Below the pieces are notes generated by a model. The model had not been told where the DNA came from. It worked only from the letters and a program-made list of their open reading frames with translations, and did no database searches. A DNA stretch of 64,000 bases, taken from the NCBI GenBank assembly GCA_023935145.1, contig CM043699.1:130016536-130080535 (forward strand), in the 5' to 3' direction. The stretch comes from Bretschneidera sinensis (lineage: Eukaryota; Streptophyta; Magnoliopsida; Brassicales; Akaniaceae). Of this stretch, positions 37,763 through 50,534 are shown in pieces; the stretch's first letter is position 1; every line of letters starts with the position of its first letter. Made by a program: the position numbers and the translations under genes.

Positions 37763-39723
37763 ATGGATTTTTGCAGCAAATCTGTTTCTCCCTTCAATTA
37801 CCTCATCTTCGGTATACATCGATCATCACTCTCTTTTCCTCTCAATAGAATCTATAAAAATCTCTTGAGGTCTTATCCTTTTTCCCCTTTTTGTTTTTGG
37901 TCCTTCTAAACAGATTTGGATGACACACTGTATCCTTCAAAAACTGGAATAGCTGAGGCTGTCAAGAAAAACATTGAAGGTTTTGTGATCACCTTAATTA
38001 TTCTAGTTTGTATGAATTCAAAAAATTTGAAGCTTCTTTTGAAATGTTTTAGCTATTGATTTTTTTATTTTATTTTATAATATCTTGTTTGTGCAGAATT
38101 TCTCATTGAAAAATTCGGGTTCGATGAAAACAAAGCTTCAAGTTGCAGAGTTGAGCTCTTCAAAACTTACGGCAGCACTCTTGCTGGTTTGCGAGTAATT
38201 AAATACTCTTTTTTCTTGTTCAAAACTTTGTTTATAATAAAATCAAAAGAAATCAATTTTTTTTAATGGGTAATGTTTAAAATTCTAAATGATTAGCTTC
38301 TGTGTATATTTATTACAGGCGTTAGGCTATGATGTTGACGCTGATGATTACCACAGGTAAGAATTTAGCAGAACATTATTAAAAATGCATCCGTTCTTTT
38401 CAATGCAAAACTAAACTAAAGTTTTACTATTTTTCATCGTTAGTTTCGTGCACGGAAGATTGCCGTACGATTTGGTCAAACCAGATGATCAACTACGAAA
38501 TCTCCTCTGTAGTATCAAACAGAGGAAAATCGTAAGCCCAAAACCAACCCCTGTTCTTTTATCGGTTTATGTCGCATTCTTTTGCGTAATCATTTGTTCG
38601 ATTAATTAATGGATTGATTTCTTTTCCAGATTTTCACAAATTCGGACAGGAATCATGCGATTAAGGTTCTACAGAGGTTAAGCTTAGAAGATTGTTTCGA
38701 TCAAATCATTTGTTTTGAAACAATGAATCCAAATTTGTCGATATCAACTCGCCCAGATGAATTCCCTGTCGTTTTGAAGCCATCGATGGACGCCATGAAA
38801 ATCGCTCTCCGTGTCGCAAATGTCGATCCTCGACGCACGGTAATCTCCACGAAATAGCTAATCATTTCTCCTTGTCTCTTTCTTTTCCTGATAAATACTT
38901 AATTAATAAATCTAGCTTTTTTAATCGGTGTTTGGTTTTTTGAAGCGTTGTTTTGTTGATTAATTTTTGCAGCTGTTTTTGGATGACAACGTTCGAAACA
39001 TCGCTGCAGGCAAAGCCATGGGGCTCAGGACAGTTCTGGTAATTTTCCTGTTAGGATTTAAGGAGTTTTATTTGTATTTTTCCTGTCCACCGACCGTCCA
39101 TAGTCACTCCTGGGTTGTCTGGTGTCGGATATTGCCAAGTGTATACTTATTTAGGTCCACGTTTAACATTAATGAAAATATTTTACAATCACACGTTATT
39201 CATGGTATTATTTTAATATATCATTTTGATTAATCAAATTTAAAATTTTTATTTATATTAAATTTTATATAAATAAACATAAATAAATAAATAAAAAATA
39301 TGAGTCAGAGAAAATATTAATTTAATAAAAAATGTTACAAAACATTGCGGTTGTGGATCAACGATAGTTGGTTTCAATTTTTGAATTTATAAATAATCAA
39401 ATCATAATTTTTTTTAAATTTTTTAAATCGAATTATCAAACAAAAACGATCTGTCAAACCTAATCCAATACGACAAGATAACTCTTACTACCAACGTACC
39501 GTTTAAAACATTGTGCTGCGGTGTCATAACAAATAATTTATGGGTGCAGGTTGGGAAGTCAGTGAAGAGCAAGGAAGCGGATTATGCGCTGGAAACGGTC
39601 AATAATCTACCACAAGTGATACCTGATATATGGGTCAACCAGACAGACGGTAGTGATCAAAGGATCAGCCGTACCAGAAGCGAGTTAGACGCCATTCTTG
39701 CAGCCACACCTGTTGGAGCTTAA
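37763..39723 (+). CDS. HAD-superfamily pyrimidine 5'-nucleotidase-like protein (SDT1-like), eight exons
   Basis: Exons: 37763-37811, 37914-37979, 38097-38194, 38319-38356, 38444-38531, 38630-38839, 38973-39038, 39550-39723. They total 789 bases (262 aa) with all phases consistent and GT-AG borders. The four HAD motifs are visible: DLDDT (nucleophile D17, acid/base D19), TNSD (about 116-119), the Lys in LKPSMDAMK (K163) and FLDDN (D187, D188). The NYLIFDLDDTLYP start, the helical cap after it and the SLED.FDQIICFETMNP stretch match the plant group annotated as 'suppressor of disruption of TFIIS' or pyrimidine 5'-nucleotidase, which dephosphorylates small phosphate esters such as nucleotides. 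There is no signal peptide, so it is likely cytosolic. The substrate is inferred from the family only. Length and motifs suggest a functional gene. Confidence 0.92.
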
Positions 39724-40789
39724 TTGAGTCAATATTTGCTAGAGTTTGGATGGAGCCCCGTTGTGTATATATATCGTTAATCATGTGGATATTGTGAAGC
39801 GTGAATATGTTTTAACATGTACTGCTACTTTATGAAAATGGGCTGTCCATATAATAATAATCAATTAAATAGTTGCCCACAAGTGTATGCTTTTTACCAA
39901 TAAATTGTTATCGGTTTCATTTTCTCGTTTATACGGATATTCGTTTAAAATATTTAATTAAAAATTTAAACAATCATTATTATTCAAATATTACCATTTA
40001 AATTTTAAGTTTTTTTAAAAGTGTTTCGAGTAGATATACAATAATTATTATTTTAAAAATAAAGAAATAAAAAATTATCACTATTTATATTTGGTCAAGT
40101 GTTAACAGTAATTGTCTGGTGACAAAGATCTAGATTGAGATCAATTCACAATCGAAATGTGACATTTGTGCTGCTACATGTACGGTTTAAATAACTTGAA
40201 TTACATTCTAACTATAAGTTATAACTTTTAGTACAATAATAAACGCTTCATCCTGATAACTTGTTATTGGAAAAGTTTTAAAATAAATTTGTTTGTGTCA
40301 TAACAGTTTAAAAAACAATATCCACGTTCGTGGGCATCGTATCTATGATATTATTAAAAGGGTATCAATGTAACGAAATAAGAAATTTGAATAACCAGTT
40401 TGTCATCATATTTAACCAAAAAAAAAAATTTGTCACCATCTTATTAATTATCTTAAAAGTAAAACCAGTTTCTTTTTTAAATTAAGGGACATGCTTAATT
40501 TCCACGAGAGAACATAATTTGATACGCGTAAAGCTTAGTACGAGTCCTCAGTTGACGGTGATGGCTGTTCCATTCACGGTATAACGGAATCTACCCTACA
40601 TAAATTATTCTTAAGGATCGATTATATATAGTTAATTAGATGTCATTTCTGGTAAGGAATAGGGTTCGTCTTCAATCACATCATTATCAGTTAGTTTAAG
40701 CAATTGATTTATTGGAATCAATATGGTAATATGTTTGGCATATCTTTAATCAGATATTTATGTATAGATTGTGAGACCTTGGCAAACCC
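39724..40789. other. HAD gene 3' region and intergenic DNA
   Basis: The likely 3' UTR covers the first 150-200 bases (AATAAT-rich). The rest is AT-rich with no recognisable gene or repeat boundary. Confidence 0.4.
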
Positions 40790-41160
40790 ACTAGACAACG
40801 ATTCTCCTGATCCAATCTTTCATCAATCCGATAACTCTGGGAGGTATAATAGTCTAAACCTGGAGGTTAGTATCTAATCCTTCTCCCTGACTTGCAAACC
40901 ACTCAGCACAGCGATTAGACTCACGATGAATATGATAGACATCATAGATTCAGCTCCTTAGCAGCAACTCCTTACAAGCTTTAATGGGGCCAAAATTCGG
41001 GTCCAAAGGCTGGGGAGCCTCAACCACCTTCTTGACGGCAATTTGAGAATCCGATTCCAAGGAATTATCTCTTGTTGATTTTTCCTCCATGTCACTAGCT
41101 AATAAGAGTATTGATGATTGCTTCCACAGTAAAACAATTGACAACAGGATCACTCGATTT
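40790..41160 (-). pseudogene. RNase H-like fragment of a non-LTR retrotransposon (RVT_3 type)
   Basis: The minus strand reads LESDSQIAVKKVVEA and KACKELLLRS, then after a stop IYDVYHIHRESNRCAEWFAS. This matches the second half of plant RNase H-like domains (x-E-S-D-S-x-x-A-V ... V-x-H-x-x-R-E-x-N-x-x-A-D), with Asp replaced by Glu in CAEW. The N-terminal half is frameshifted. It could derive from a LINE or from a stand-alone RVT_3 gene. Confidence 0.6.
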
Positions 41161-41912
41161 ATTTTTTGACTCGAAAAAAATTGGTGAAGAAAAACTCGGT
41201 TGTATCGAGTGTAAATTAAAAAAATTTTATTGATTAATAATTTTTTGAGAATTTTATTAATAATATTATTTAAGTAAATACATACATTATTAATAAAATT
41301 TTTAAAAATTATTACTCAAATTTTCAATTAATATAAAACTTTTTATTAACGCCGATGCAACCAAAAATTACTCAGGAGACTGGTGTTAAAGTGAAGAGGG
41401 ACACTTGCGTTGTCACGGACACAAAGAAATGGAGGTAGTGGCCACTGATCATGTTATAGTATACTGTTGTCAGCGAACCAATAACAAATATGGAAATGAT
41501 TTTGGGCCATATAAATTTATCATCTATTTGTAAGTGAATTAATGACCTTAAAAAGCACTGTATGGTCAATTTCTTGTTTACGATGGATGATTTAAGAGAC
41601 TGAATGGGCATTCCCTAGTAGCGCTCTAACCAATAACATAAACCTATGTATTCGGTAGAATAAAATTGCATGAAAATAGAGATTTTTTAGCTCCTAAATT
41701 TCATTATTTTTATTATTAATAAAAAAATTATTATTATTAAAAGAAATTCACAATTACTTCATATTAAATTTTAAAAATTAATTTCGTACTAATAAACATA
41801 TCAAAACGATAGCGTTTAAAAAAGAAACAATTTTTCTCTTGAATAGTTAAATTTTATGGATGGTACTTATTGATGTCGAAACTCTGTCAAATAAGCGAAC
41901 AAACACAATGGG
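41161..41912. other. Intergenic, no gene seen
   Basis: AT-rich DNA with TTTTATTAATAA-type strings on both strands at 41220-41350. Nothing identifiable as coding. Confidence 0.4.
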
Positions 41913-42388
41913 TAAGGGTGGACTCGAGCCGACACGAACCCGAATACTAAGATATTCGAGCTTGACTTGATTTAAAATTAATAGATTCGAGTTCGAATCG
42001 AGTTTAAAAATTGAGTTTGAACTCGAGTTTGATAAAAAAATTTATAGCTCGAGCTTGATAACAAACGAATCTATTTGAGTCCGAGCTCGAGCCTGAACCT
42101 TAGATTATCCATTCGAACTCAAACCTAGACTTTAATTTTAATAAATAAAAATATTAATATTGGTTCAAGCTCGGTTCGAGTTCGATTCGGCTCGAGCTCG
42201 GTTCGAGTTCGACTCGGTTCGAGCTCGATAATATTTTATCAAACTGTTCGAGATTTTTTCGAGCCAAACCTTAATATATTCGAGCTCGGCTCGATAAAGT
42301 AATCGAGCTTAATTTTCAAGCTCAAGCCGAGCTTTGATGAACTTGAATTCAAATAACTCGATAAAAATTCAGTTCTAATCCACCCCTA
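41913..42388. mobile_element. hAT-like MITE rich in TTCGAG/CTCGAG palindromes
   Basis: The ends are TAAGGGTGGACTCGAG and, reverse complemented, TAGGGGTGGATTAGAA. The 8-bp flanks ACAATGGG (41905-41912) and GCGATGGG (42389-42396) agree at six positions. The interior is made of variants of GAGCTCGGTTCGAGTTCGA on both strands, so it can fold extensively. No ORF. The end motif resembles that of 22044-22659, so the two may share a transposase source. Confidence 0.65.
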
Positions 42389-43230
42389 GCGATGGGTATC
42401 TATGCACGCAAAGACATAATAAACCTTAAAAAGTCACCAGAGGAATTGTACTTTCGAAAAACTCTCCAATACTTAATTCAATAAACTGAAAGAACAATAA
42501 AATAAAAAACAATCTTAAAGATTTGAGAGTGATTTGAACATGTATCTCTCCCTTTGCCACTTATACCCATTTGACTGATTCATTTGTTTTGTTCATAAAA
42601 TTACATTTTCGTTTTTAAAAAGTCTCACCTGCCACTGTATTAGTGGGTGGAGAAATTTCCACTGTACTTCATACATCACCATTCCTTTTTAGTTTTGAAA
42701 AAAAAACATGTTGCTCTTTATTGCAGCAAATATACTCTCAACTAAGTAAATCGATTCAATATGGTCTCCCAGTTGATTTTTTTTGTTTTTTTGGTTTTAA
42801 CTCTACAGTTACCACTCCAATGTTGCACTGATTTAACAAGATTTGATGATCACATCGCATAAATACCTTATAATTAAAGCAAAATTTCAACATTCAACAC
42901 ATAATAACTCAAATTTCTCTCATAACCCAATGTTTACTTCTATAATTCCCAAATCTCAGCTCGATAGTTAAACTGAAAGATGAGTATTGTCTGACGGACT
43001 TGAGAAGTTTGGTGGTTACCTTCGCGTTCAACATTAGTCAGATCAGCTAGTGTGCTGACTTGAAAGATGAAGACGGAGTAGACGAAAACTCAATTGCGGA
43101 TCACATTGAATCGATTTATATAGGCGGGACTGTGGGTCAGTTAAAAGTTAGGAAATTAATAGAGAACTGAATATAACAGGAACAAAACGGCCAAAAATTT
43201 GGCACAAGTGTTTCCCGACGCGTGGCACAT
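42389..43230. other. Intergenic, no gene seen
   Basis: AT-rich sequence without supported ORF, inverted repeat or known motif. Confidence 0.35.
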
Positions 43231-43262
43231 GGGGGGGGGGGGGGAGAGAGAGAGAGAGAGAG
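43231..43262. repeat. (G)14 run joined to (GA)n
   Basis: Fourteen Gs pass directly into about ten GA units. It follows an ACGCGTGGCAC motif. Both runs can be unstable in copying and are likely sequencing or assembly trouble spots. Confidence 0.9.
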
Positions 43263-44373
43263 CGCGCAAGATTATTGGTGGATTTTGGGCCTTTTGGCGC
43301 GGTGTATGAACAGTTCCATGTCCCTAAACCCTCACTGCAAGGTAAAGTCCTCTATTTTAAGCTCTCTCTCCTCTGGTTACTTTGTTGCATAGATATTAAA
43401 CCCAGGTTTGTTAACGCTAAAATGAACATGATTTAGATATTTCATGTGTACTCCATAAACATTGTGAGACGTGGTGGGGAATTGACCCTGTAGCTTTAGC
43501 ATTCTCATCTCTGGTCCGGTTTGTTTCTCAGAAAAGAGTCAAGAAAACGTAATTTTGATAAGGAAAATATCCATTAATTCTGTTTTGGGCTTCTCTTTAC
43601 TCTTCTTTGTATAATTAGTTTCTATTTATTCTTCAGTATTTGGTGAATTATGGGCACTTTCTATATTTTTAAATAAAATGGTCCTCTCATGTGTTAGTTC
43701 ATTTTAGCTCTGGAAACGAGGATAACTATTGATACATTTCTTGGTTTCCTTACTTCAATCTTCATTTTGTATAACGATTAGACTAGACTAGCCGTTGAAG
43801 GATCCATTCAATCATATATTTGCATATAAGAATTTCCTGTAATCAGAAGCCTCACAAAAGGCTATTTTGTGACTAATTATGTGGAAGTAGATGTGTGATG
43901 TTGATGGCTGCTATGCCGATTCTAATTTGCAATGGCTGATTTTTGTGCGTCATATTTCGCGTTGTTTATGTCTTAGATAGCGAATCTTTATCTTATTTGC
44001 TGCCACTGGATGATCTTGCTTTTTGTTGCCTCGACTTAGGCTTGTCTTTCCTGATCTTTGCACTTAAGAGCAATCTTGTGATGTAGTGACCAAATCACAG
44101 AGAGATGCAATTGAGTGAGCCAACAATAAAAATAAACTGAAAATGTATGGAGATCATAGTTTGCATATCTGCACTTCTGCACATTAATTTACTTAGCATG
44201 AGGTAAAATAGGTACAGCCCACCGTAGTAACAAATACAGATTTTGAAGAACATATCTAAGAAACTGCACAAACACTTGCCTTAAATACAAGAACAATTAC
44301 CCCCAAAAGAATGAGAATACGAAAATTAATTCACTCTTTCACTATATTGGCAGTAATCCTCAAACAAAACTCT
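43263..44373. other. Intergenic / LOX 3' flank
   Basis: No ORF supported. Around 43300-43352 a stretch with TAAACCCTCA and CAAG|GTAAAG resembles a 5' leader with a donor site, so a non-coding or untranslated first exon on the + strand is possible but unproven. The LOX 3' UTR occupies part of the last 200-300 bases. Confidence 0.3.
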
Positions 44374-47300
44374 TTAGATTGAGACACTGTTAGGAATTCC
44401 CTTGCCGGTTAGTCCACCTTCTTTAGAATAATCTGAGGTGTTAGGATAGAGCAAGGTGTATGGAATCTTAACCGGCCCGGCTCTATTCTTCAATCTCTCG
44501 TCATTGTTCCTTTTTATGATATTGTTCTCTATTTCTTCTAGCTTCTTCCCAAATCTCTGGAATGCAGCTAGTGGTTCCTCATCTGAAGTCCAGTTAGGAG
44601 TGTCTCTCTGCCCTAGATAAATCTCATCAGTCGAATGCCGGGACAAAATCTCTATCAAGGACACACCAACCAGAGTTTGGAGTTGAGATGTGATTGTTTT
44701 AAGGATAGCCAAGTCAGGGTTTGACTCAAGTTCAGCATATTCAGGAGTGCCTGGTTCAGGCATGAATCTCCGGCTTATGGTTGGCCTGTTAGGGAGGTAA
44801 CCAGCATATGGGTATTGTCCAAAATTGACAGCTGCATGTAGAGCAGAAGCCACCCATATGATAATGGTGCATGTTTGTATAAGTTCAGCTCGTGTCTGCA
44901 TCTTAGGCCACCATGGTTCGTCTTTCTTGTCACCATGGCCCTCATTGCGAAGCTCTGTCCACCATGACCGGAGTTCAGTGTCACCTCGGACCATTTCGTC
45001 TGTGTGGTAGTAGAAAGAGCAATACTCACTGACCCACGTTTCAATTGCGGACCATATTTCTAGCCCATCAACAGCATATGGGTAATCATCTATCAGAAGC
45101 CTGAGTCCATTGGTTGAGCTCGAGTCTGGAATTGCCACTCCTCTGGAACAAAGTGAATGGATCAGTATCGATGCAGAATCTACAGAAATCATGTTCTAAA
45201 GCTCTGTGGTTTACCTCTTAAGCAGATCAGTAGGAAGTGCCTGCTCAGTGAATACCCAAGTCTTGTAGATGATGGAAGACATTTCCATTGCATATTTACC
45301 TGTGAAGACTGTATTCTCTAGCACCCCACCAGCATTGATGAGGATCTGACGAGCCAGGGCATTTATATTCATTGTATCATGGAAGTGGGGATGCAAAAGC
45401 TTATATATTGGGTGAACCACACTCAACTGTCTATTGGTTGCAATCACAAATGGCTCTATGATAGCATGTGTGTTTAACCTGCAAAAATAAGCAGAACCCT
45501 TTCAAGTGCTAGTTCTAAACTGAAGGTAAGCTTCTACTTACGCTGCCAGACAGCATTTGTATTTCAGTATCATACCAGTGGCTTATGAGCTGGTGGTAGC
45601 CAGAATCATTAACAGCAGCATAAGCTTTGGCCAGCTGCCACACTGACCCTTCAACACCTTCATCTGCTGGCGTGAAAACTTTGCTTACTGCACCATGATG
45701 GTCCCCTTGTGGATGTGGCAAGCTCAACTCGATGGCCAATGGCTTCAATGTACTATCGTCTTGGAGTAAGAGGAGTGTTCTGCTGGCATAAGTCTTTGTT
45801 GTAGTGGAGTTTATTCGCGTCAGGTATGGCATTAACTTATCATGATGGTCTAATATATACAGCTTCTTCTTTTTCAATGCCTGTATTAAGTAGAGCAGCA
45901 CAGGAAACAAATTGTTGATTTGTAGAAACTTAATAAATCCTGGATGTTATCATGTTATAAGTGAATAAATAAATGAATTGTTATAAGTAAATAAATAAAT
46001 GAATATGTAAATTTAAATGTGATATTAGTTTTTTTCCCTTTGGTTTTAGTAGAGCAATAATATTCAAAGATGAAGCAAAAACAGTACTTTTTCTACAGTG
46101 AGCCCATTCATGTTCCTTTCTATGTGCTCTTTCGTTATTGAGCTGTGTTGGTTCCCGTATAGTGTAGGGTTGAGGTTGCTGGCTGGGGGAAACTCCTGTA
46201 GACATGTTTCAGTAAATTAATGAAACTGACCACTATAAAGATTAATAAACAGATAATCTTATAGCATGTTTATTTTACTTGGAGGCGTCTGATGATGACG
46301 GGGTTGACTCCAGCAAGCATTTCTCGTGCAAATTCCTCGTCTGTTCTCCAAGCCGACCTATCCTCTGCAACCATACAGAAAGAACCTCATAATTTACTTG
46401 TAAAATATTGTCAGCCCAGTCAAATGTGGAAAAGAAGTTCCATGTACCTTTGATGACATCAGGCATGGGGAATTTTAAGAATCTCTCACCATCATTACGA
46501 ACAAGCTCCTTGAGCATCTCCCAGGGAATGCACTCCCTTATCTTACTTAGAATGGGCCCATTTGGTAGTTTAATGCCCCCGTCGTAGAGACTAAGCACAT
46601 CCTCAAAACTGTCAAACTCGTTTATAGTTTTGTCGCATAATGATGTGATCTCTGGGACCAATACCTGAAAGAGGGATTTCAGAGCATAGGCAAGGAAATC
46701 TGAAAACTTGATGAGGTTAAACCTTTCATCTCTGGGAACGTAAATGTCCAGACTTAGAAGTGGTAATCTGCTCTCAGAGTTGGGATCTGTTATAATAGCA
46801 AAGTTAAACTGATGATTAGAAATGATCAAAACAAATGCTCTCACGTACTTAAGGAGACTGTTCATTTATGAATTGTTATTATTTATATTCCACATGCCTT
46901 ATCCCATTGTAGGTTCAAGACCATTAGGGAGCTCAAACCTCCAGTTTAGAAATGTAAGAAATGAATCCACTGAGTTCTCTAACCTTTTTTTGTTGGTTTC
47001 CGATCAGTTCTTCCTCGTCGGGGGTAAGGATACTCCTGTGATCCTCCAAGAACAGGGCGTGCATAATCTGGGCCCTTGTCTGGACTTCCCAAATCATTGT
47101 AGTAAGCATAATCATATACCCTGTCCCACTCTTTGAGCTTGCCTGTTACATTTCCTCTCAGATTTACAAGTTCTTCTTCCCTAAAATTGCGTAATGGCTC
47201 TGGCATTTGATGTGGAAGGTAGGTCTAACACAAAAATACCGAGTAGTCTGTTAGTGAATATACTTATAATATCGTAACCTAGTCAAACACCACAACAAAG

Positions 47301-48956
47301 CTTCAACAGTTATGGTAGGTTAAACAGTTATCATATAGTCGTCAGTAATGCATCTACTGATTATCCCAACTCCCATCTCAAATAAGCAAACAGTTGTTAT
47401 GTGTCCAAAGTTCATTTCTCTGTTCTTTTTAATTATTCAAACATTAAAGTGGAGCACCTTTAGACCAGTGTTTTCTTGAAATGAAAATTTGAACCCTTTG
47501 CTTTAGCTACACGATCAGGGTAATGATGTATACAAGATAATCTGAATAAAATTCTGTAGAAAAGGGCTGTCTAGACAAGTCCTGAAATGCTGATCTAGCT
47601 GGGAAAACAATGGATTATGATACTGCCACTAATAAAGTAACATATGAAGCTTCAAATAGTTGAGGTTAAAAGTTTAACAATATAATAATAAAAAGCATTA
47701 ACTATATGGAGCACATATGATGCTAGAACGAATTCAGAAAGTTATGGATGAGGTCTAAACTTTAAAGTCATCATCTTATTTTGATCTCTGTAGAGCAATA
47801 ACAAAAATACCCCTGCCTCTAGATAATTCACAAAAACAGTTGACCACGCAAGAATCAATATTTAAAGTGGAATAAGCTTTGTCTCACATAGTTAATTATG
47901 TAAATTCAAATGCAAATCACCTTGTTTGAGAAGAAAGCACGGATGTACTTGTAACGATGTGCAGGGTAGACCCAGGAATTGCAGACAAAATGCATCTTCC
48001 CGTGACAAGGAACATCTTCTAGAGTGACTGTCTTGAGGTAAAACTGGCTGTGATGATGGTTTCTGATTAAGAAAGCCCCAGGAGCACCCATGGAGTCATC
48101 CCAGTCAAATGTGATAGAGAATGCAGTTTCTCCTGCAGTTAATGAGGTCATAGTAGTAATCCATTTCTCTAAGTATGCTACTTTTCCAAGCTTCCCTCTC
48201 GGGCCATTATCTGAACACATACATTACAGAATTTTAGCAGTAACTTCATTAAACCTGTTACAGTTTTCTTTTCTTTTTCTTCTCTGCTATTACTGCATTA
48301 AACTTGGCTTGATTGATTAGATATTGCAAGAAAGATTGCTTTTAACTGCTTAAAGAACATGATTTTCTTAATTACGATCATTCGCCAAACCAAATAAATT
48401 TTCTACTGTTACATCAACTTCAGCAAAGGAAAGTATGCAGGGGAGATCTTTCGATGTTCCTTTAGTTGCCCAATTTGTGCTCAATAGTTCTCCAAACAAA
48501 GCCCAATTTAAAATTTTGGAAAAGTTTAAAGAAGCGCAGGATTGAAAACTTAAATCTTTTTAAGTTCAAATCAATCAAATTCAGTTGTACTTATGTTCTC
48601 TTTTTCTTGTATCTCTCTGCATCTCTCTGCATCTCTAAGGCAGTCTCTCTCTGTATCTCTAATGCTTTCATATTCAATATAGTTTCAGAGAGAGAGAGAA
48701 CCAGACCTGGGTCAGGGTGAACAGCGCTGATGAGCTGCAAAGAGACACCTTTGCCCAACAGCTCATGAACCCTATCAAGAAAAGAAGCCTTGATATCCTT
48801 CAAGTCCAAGACATTCTTCTTCATCAAAACTACTGTTCCTCTGATCTTCCTATTCTTTCTCTCTTCAATCTTGTTGCCTTTCGCCCTTGTTTTAGGCTGT
48901 GCGCAGAACATTTCCATTAATCTCTGAAACATCTCTGAACAGGGACAAAACCCCAT
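44374..48956 (-). CDS. Linoleate 9S-lipoxygenase, nine exons
   Basis: It dioxygenates linoleic/linolenic acid at C9 in the cytosol, the first step of 9-oxylipin synthesis. Exons (minus): 48956-48707, 48210-47921, 47224-46984, 46786-46448, 46364-46279, 46195-46088, 45880-45576, 45478-45215, 45142-44374. Total 2652 bases, 883 aa, a usual length. A PLAT/LH2 domain covers about 41-175, with no transit peptide in front. The catalytic domain has the complete iron-ligand set: H539 and H544 (SHWLNTH), H730 and N734 ([10 protein letters not shown]) and the C-terminal I883 (GIPNSVSI). T596-V597 replaces the Thr-Phe pair of 13-lipoxygenases, A582 is the S-stereo alanine and R747 is kept, so 9S activity is predicted. 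The usual DEAIKQNR before FILDHHD is here EKALKKKK. All borders are GT-AG. Confidence 0.94.
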
Positions 48957-49077
48957 GAAAGCTCAGCTATGAGACAAACAAAAGAGTCTATGGTTAATAT
49001 AGTGTAGAATGTAAAGAAAACAAAAAATGGGAATGGTTGGTTATATGTGTAAGCCAAGTTTTGAGGCTTGGTAGTTG

Positions 49078-49085
49078 TATATATA
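49078..49085 (-). promoter_or_regulatory. TATA box of the lipoxygenase gene
   Basis: TATATATA on the minus strand lies about 120 bases upstream of the ATG at 48956, consistent with a leader of about 90 nt. Confidence 0.6.
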
Positions 49086-49305
49086 CTTGCGAGGATGGTT
49101 CACTCTTGTTGTTTTGTAAGATGTGAGATCAATGCAGTTTTTTTTAATGTTTCTTTAGATGTTAAGGACAACTAATGGTGTGGGTCCTGTGAAAGAAGAA
49201 TTTGTGTGGGTCTTATGAGGAATTTAAGATCTCTTTATTAATGGATAATCAAAGTAGCTGATTCCACAAATGGGAGCCCCATCATGCATTAACATTGATC
49301 TTTAA

Positions 49306-49419
49306 ATTCAGTGAGAGACTGAGAGCCGTTGGATATGATATTTTTAATTATCATATTGATAAATGTGTAAATCTAACGGTTATGAGTTCATGTCTGCGTT
49401 ACATAGGAACTCACTGAAT
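49306..49419. repeat. 114-bp imperfect inverted repeat in the LOX upstream region
   Basis: It begins ATTCAGTGAG and ends CTCACTGAAT. Further in, CCGTTGGAT pairs with ATCTAACGG, and ATGATA..TATCAT lies at the centre. It looks like a small MITE or foldback about 350 bp from the LOX start codon. Confidence 0.55.
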
Positions 49420-50053
49420 CGTATCTTCGAAATGTAACTGAATGTAAATTCTTTACTTGGTGTTGATTTTTTATGTGCTAACTGCTATTTTTCTAGTTCA
49501 TGTTATCTCCTAAATTCGGTAGAGCGTTGACTTGACTCTTCTTTGCTGGAAAATTTTTTGGTTGGCTCGAGACTTTCATTAAAAATTTTATTGGTAATTT
49601 TAAGTAATTTTATTAGTAACGTCAATATAAACGTGTGACTAAAAAAATAATGTTATCTATAAAATTCTTCAAATTACTAAACGTATTTTCAACAAATCTA
49701 ACATTTGTTTTAGATCCGAATCAAATAAAATTTTCTCTACTTGGCAACCTTGTTTCTCATGTTGTTCGTTGATTTTGTTAATGACCCTTTTGATTCTCAT
49801 TAATTGTCTCGTTGAATTGAGCATTAAACTTAAATAATAGTGGTGGTATTCTTAAATTAAAAAAAAAAAGGAGTACAAAATTATTTTTGGACATCTCATA
49901 TCGCTCTCGTAAATGAGATTATGTCAAATATGAAAACGAGGTCATTAGCTTGTTGAAGAACTCTCCTCATTGTCCTCAACAAGCGCACATACTTGCGCAC
50001 TTTATAAAAAATATTTTGCCAAGTTGTTACCTTTAACCCAAAATTGGATATAA
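49420..50053. other. Intergenic, no gene seen
   Basis: AT-rich; no ORF or bounded repeat recognised. Confidence 0.35.
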
Positions 50054-50058
50054 CAAAG

Positions 50059-50534
50059 TGTTGGGATACTACTCAAATCTCACATCAGAGAAAAGTGTTA
50101 TTGTAAGTTGTTCTAATCCCACATCGTCTATGTATCAAAAGAATGTGGATACTATTTATTATAAATATGAGCATAAAAGAGTTAGTCCCTCACCCATATT
50201 CCTTAGCTAGGAATAGTTGGTTAGATGAGAGTGTAGCAACCAAACACCAATATAGGGATCCAAAGGGTTGAATGAGCATTGAGTGTATTGGGGTTTTGGG
50301 TTGTGAGATTGGAGAGAGTTTTCACACATTTTTGTCTAGAAAAATTGTATATTGTGGTGTAATGAGTTTTAACAGCTTTCCTCCATCCAAAAGTTACATA
50401 AGTAGTGGAATAACGATTGGCTCGTGGACGTAGGCAAGAGGTGCTGAACCATGTTAAAAATTATTGTGTTTATTTTCTCTTTATTTTTGCTATTGTGGTT
50501 GCGTAGTTGTTTTAGGATGTCAGAATTCCCAACA
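50059..50534 (+). repeat. 5' LTR of the TRIM-like element
   Basis: It contains TATTATAAATATGAGC as a TATA region near 50158 and TCGTGGACGTAGGCAAGAG in the distal part, and ends CCCAACA. Confidence 0.9.

Noticed and set aside
43890..43942. Possible C/D-box snoRNA (GTGATGT ... CTGA)
   Set aside because: C box is imperfect, no terminal stem, and no C'/D' boxes or rRNA-complementary guide could be recognised by eye.
48466..48720. 84-codon + strand ORF in LOX intron 1
   Set aside because: Antisense to LOX exon 1 and a CT-rich intronic tract; no support.
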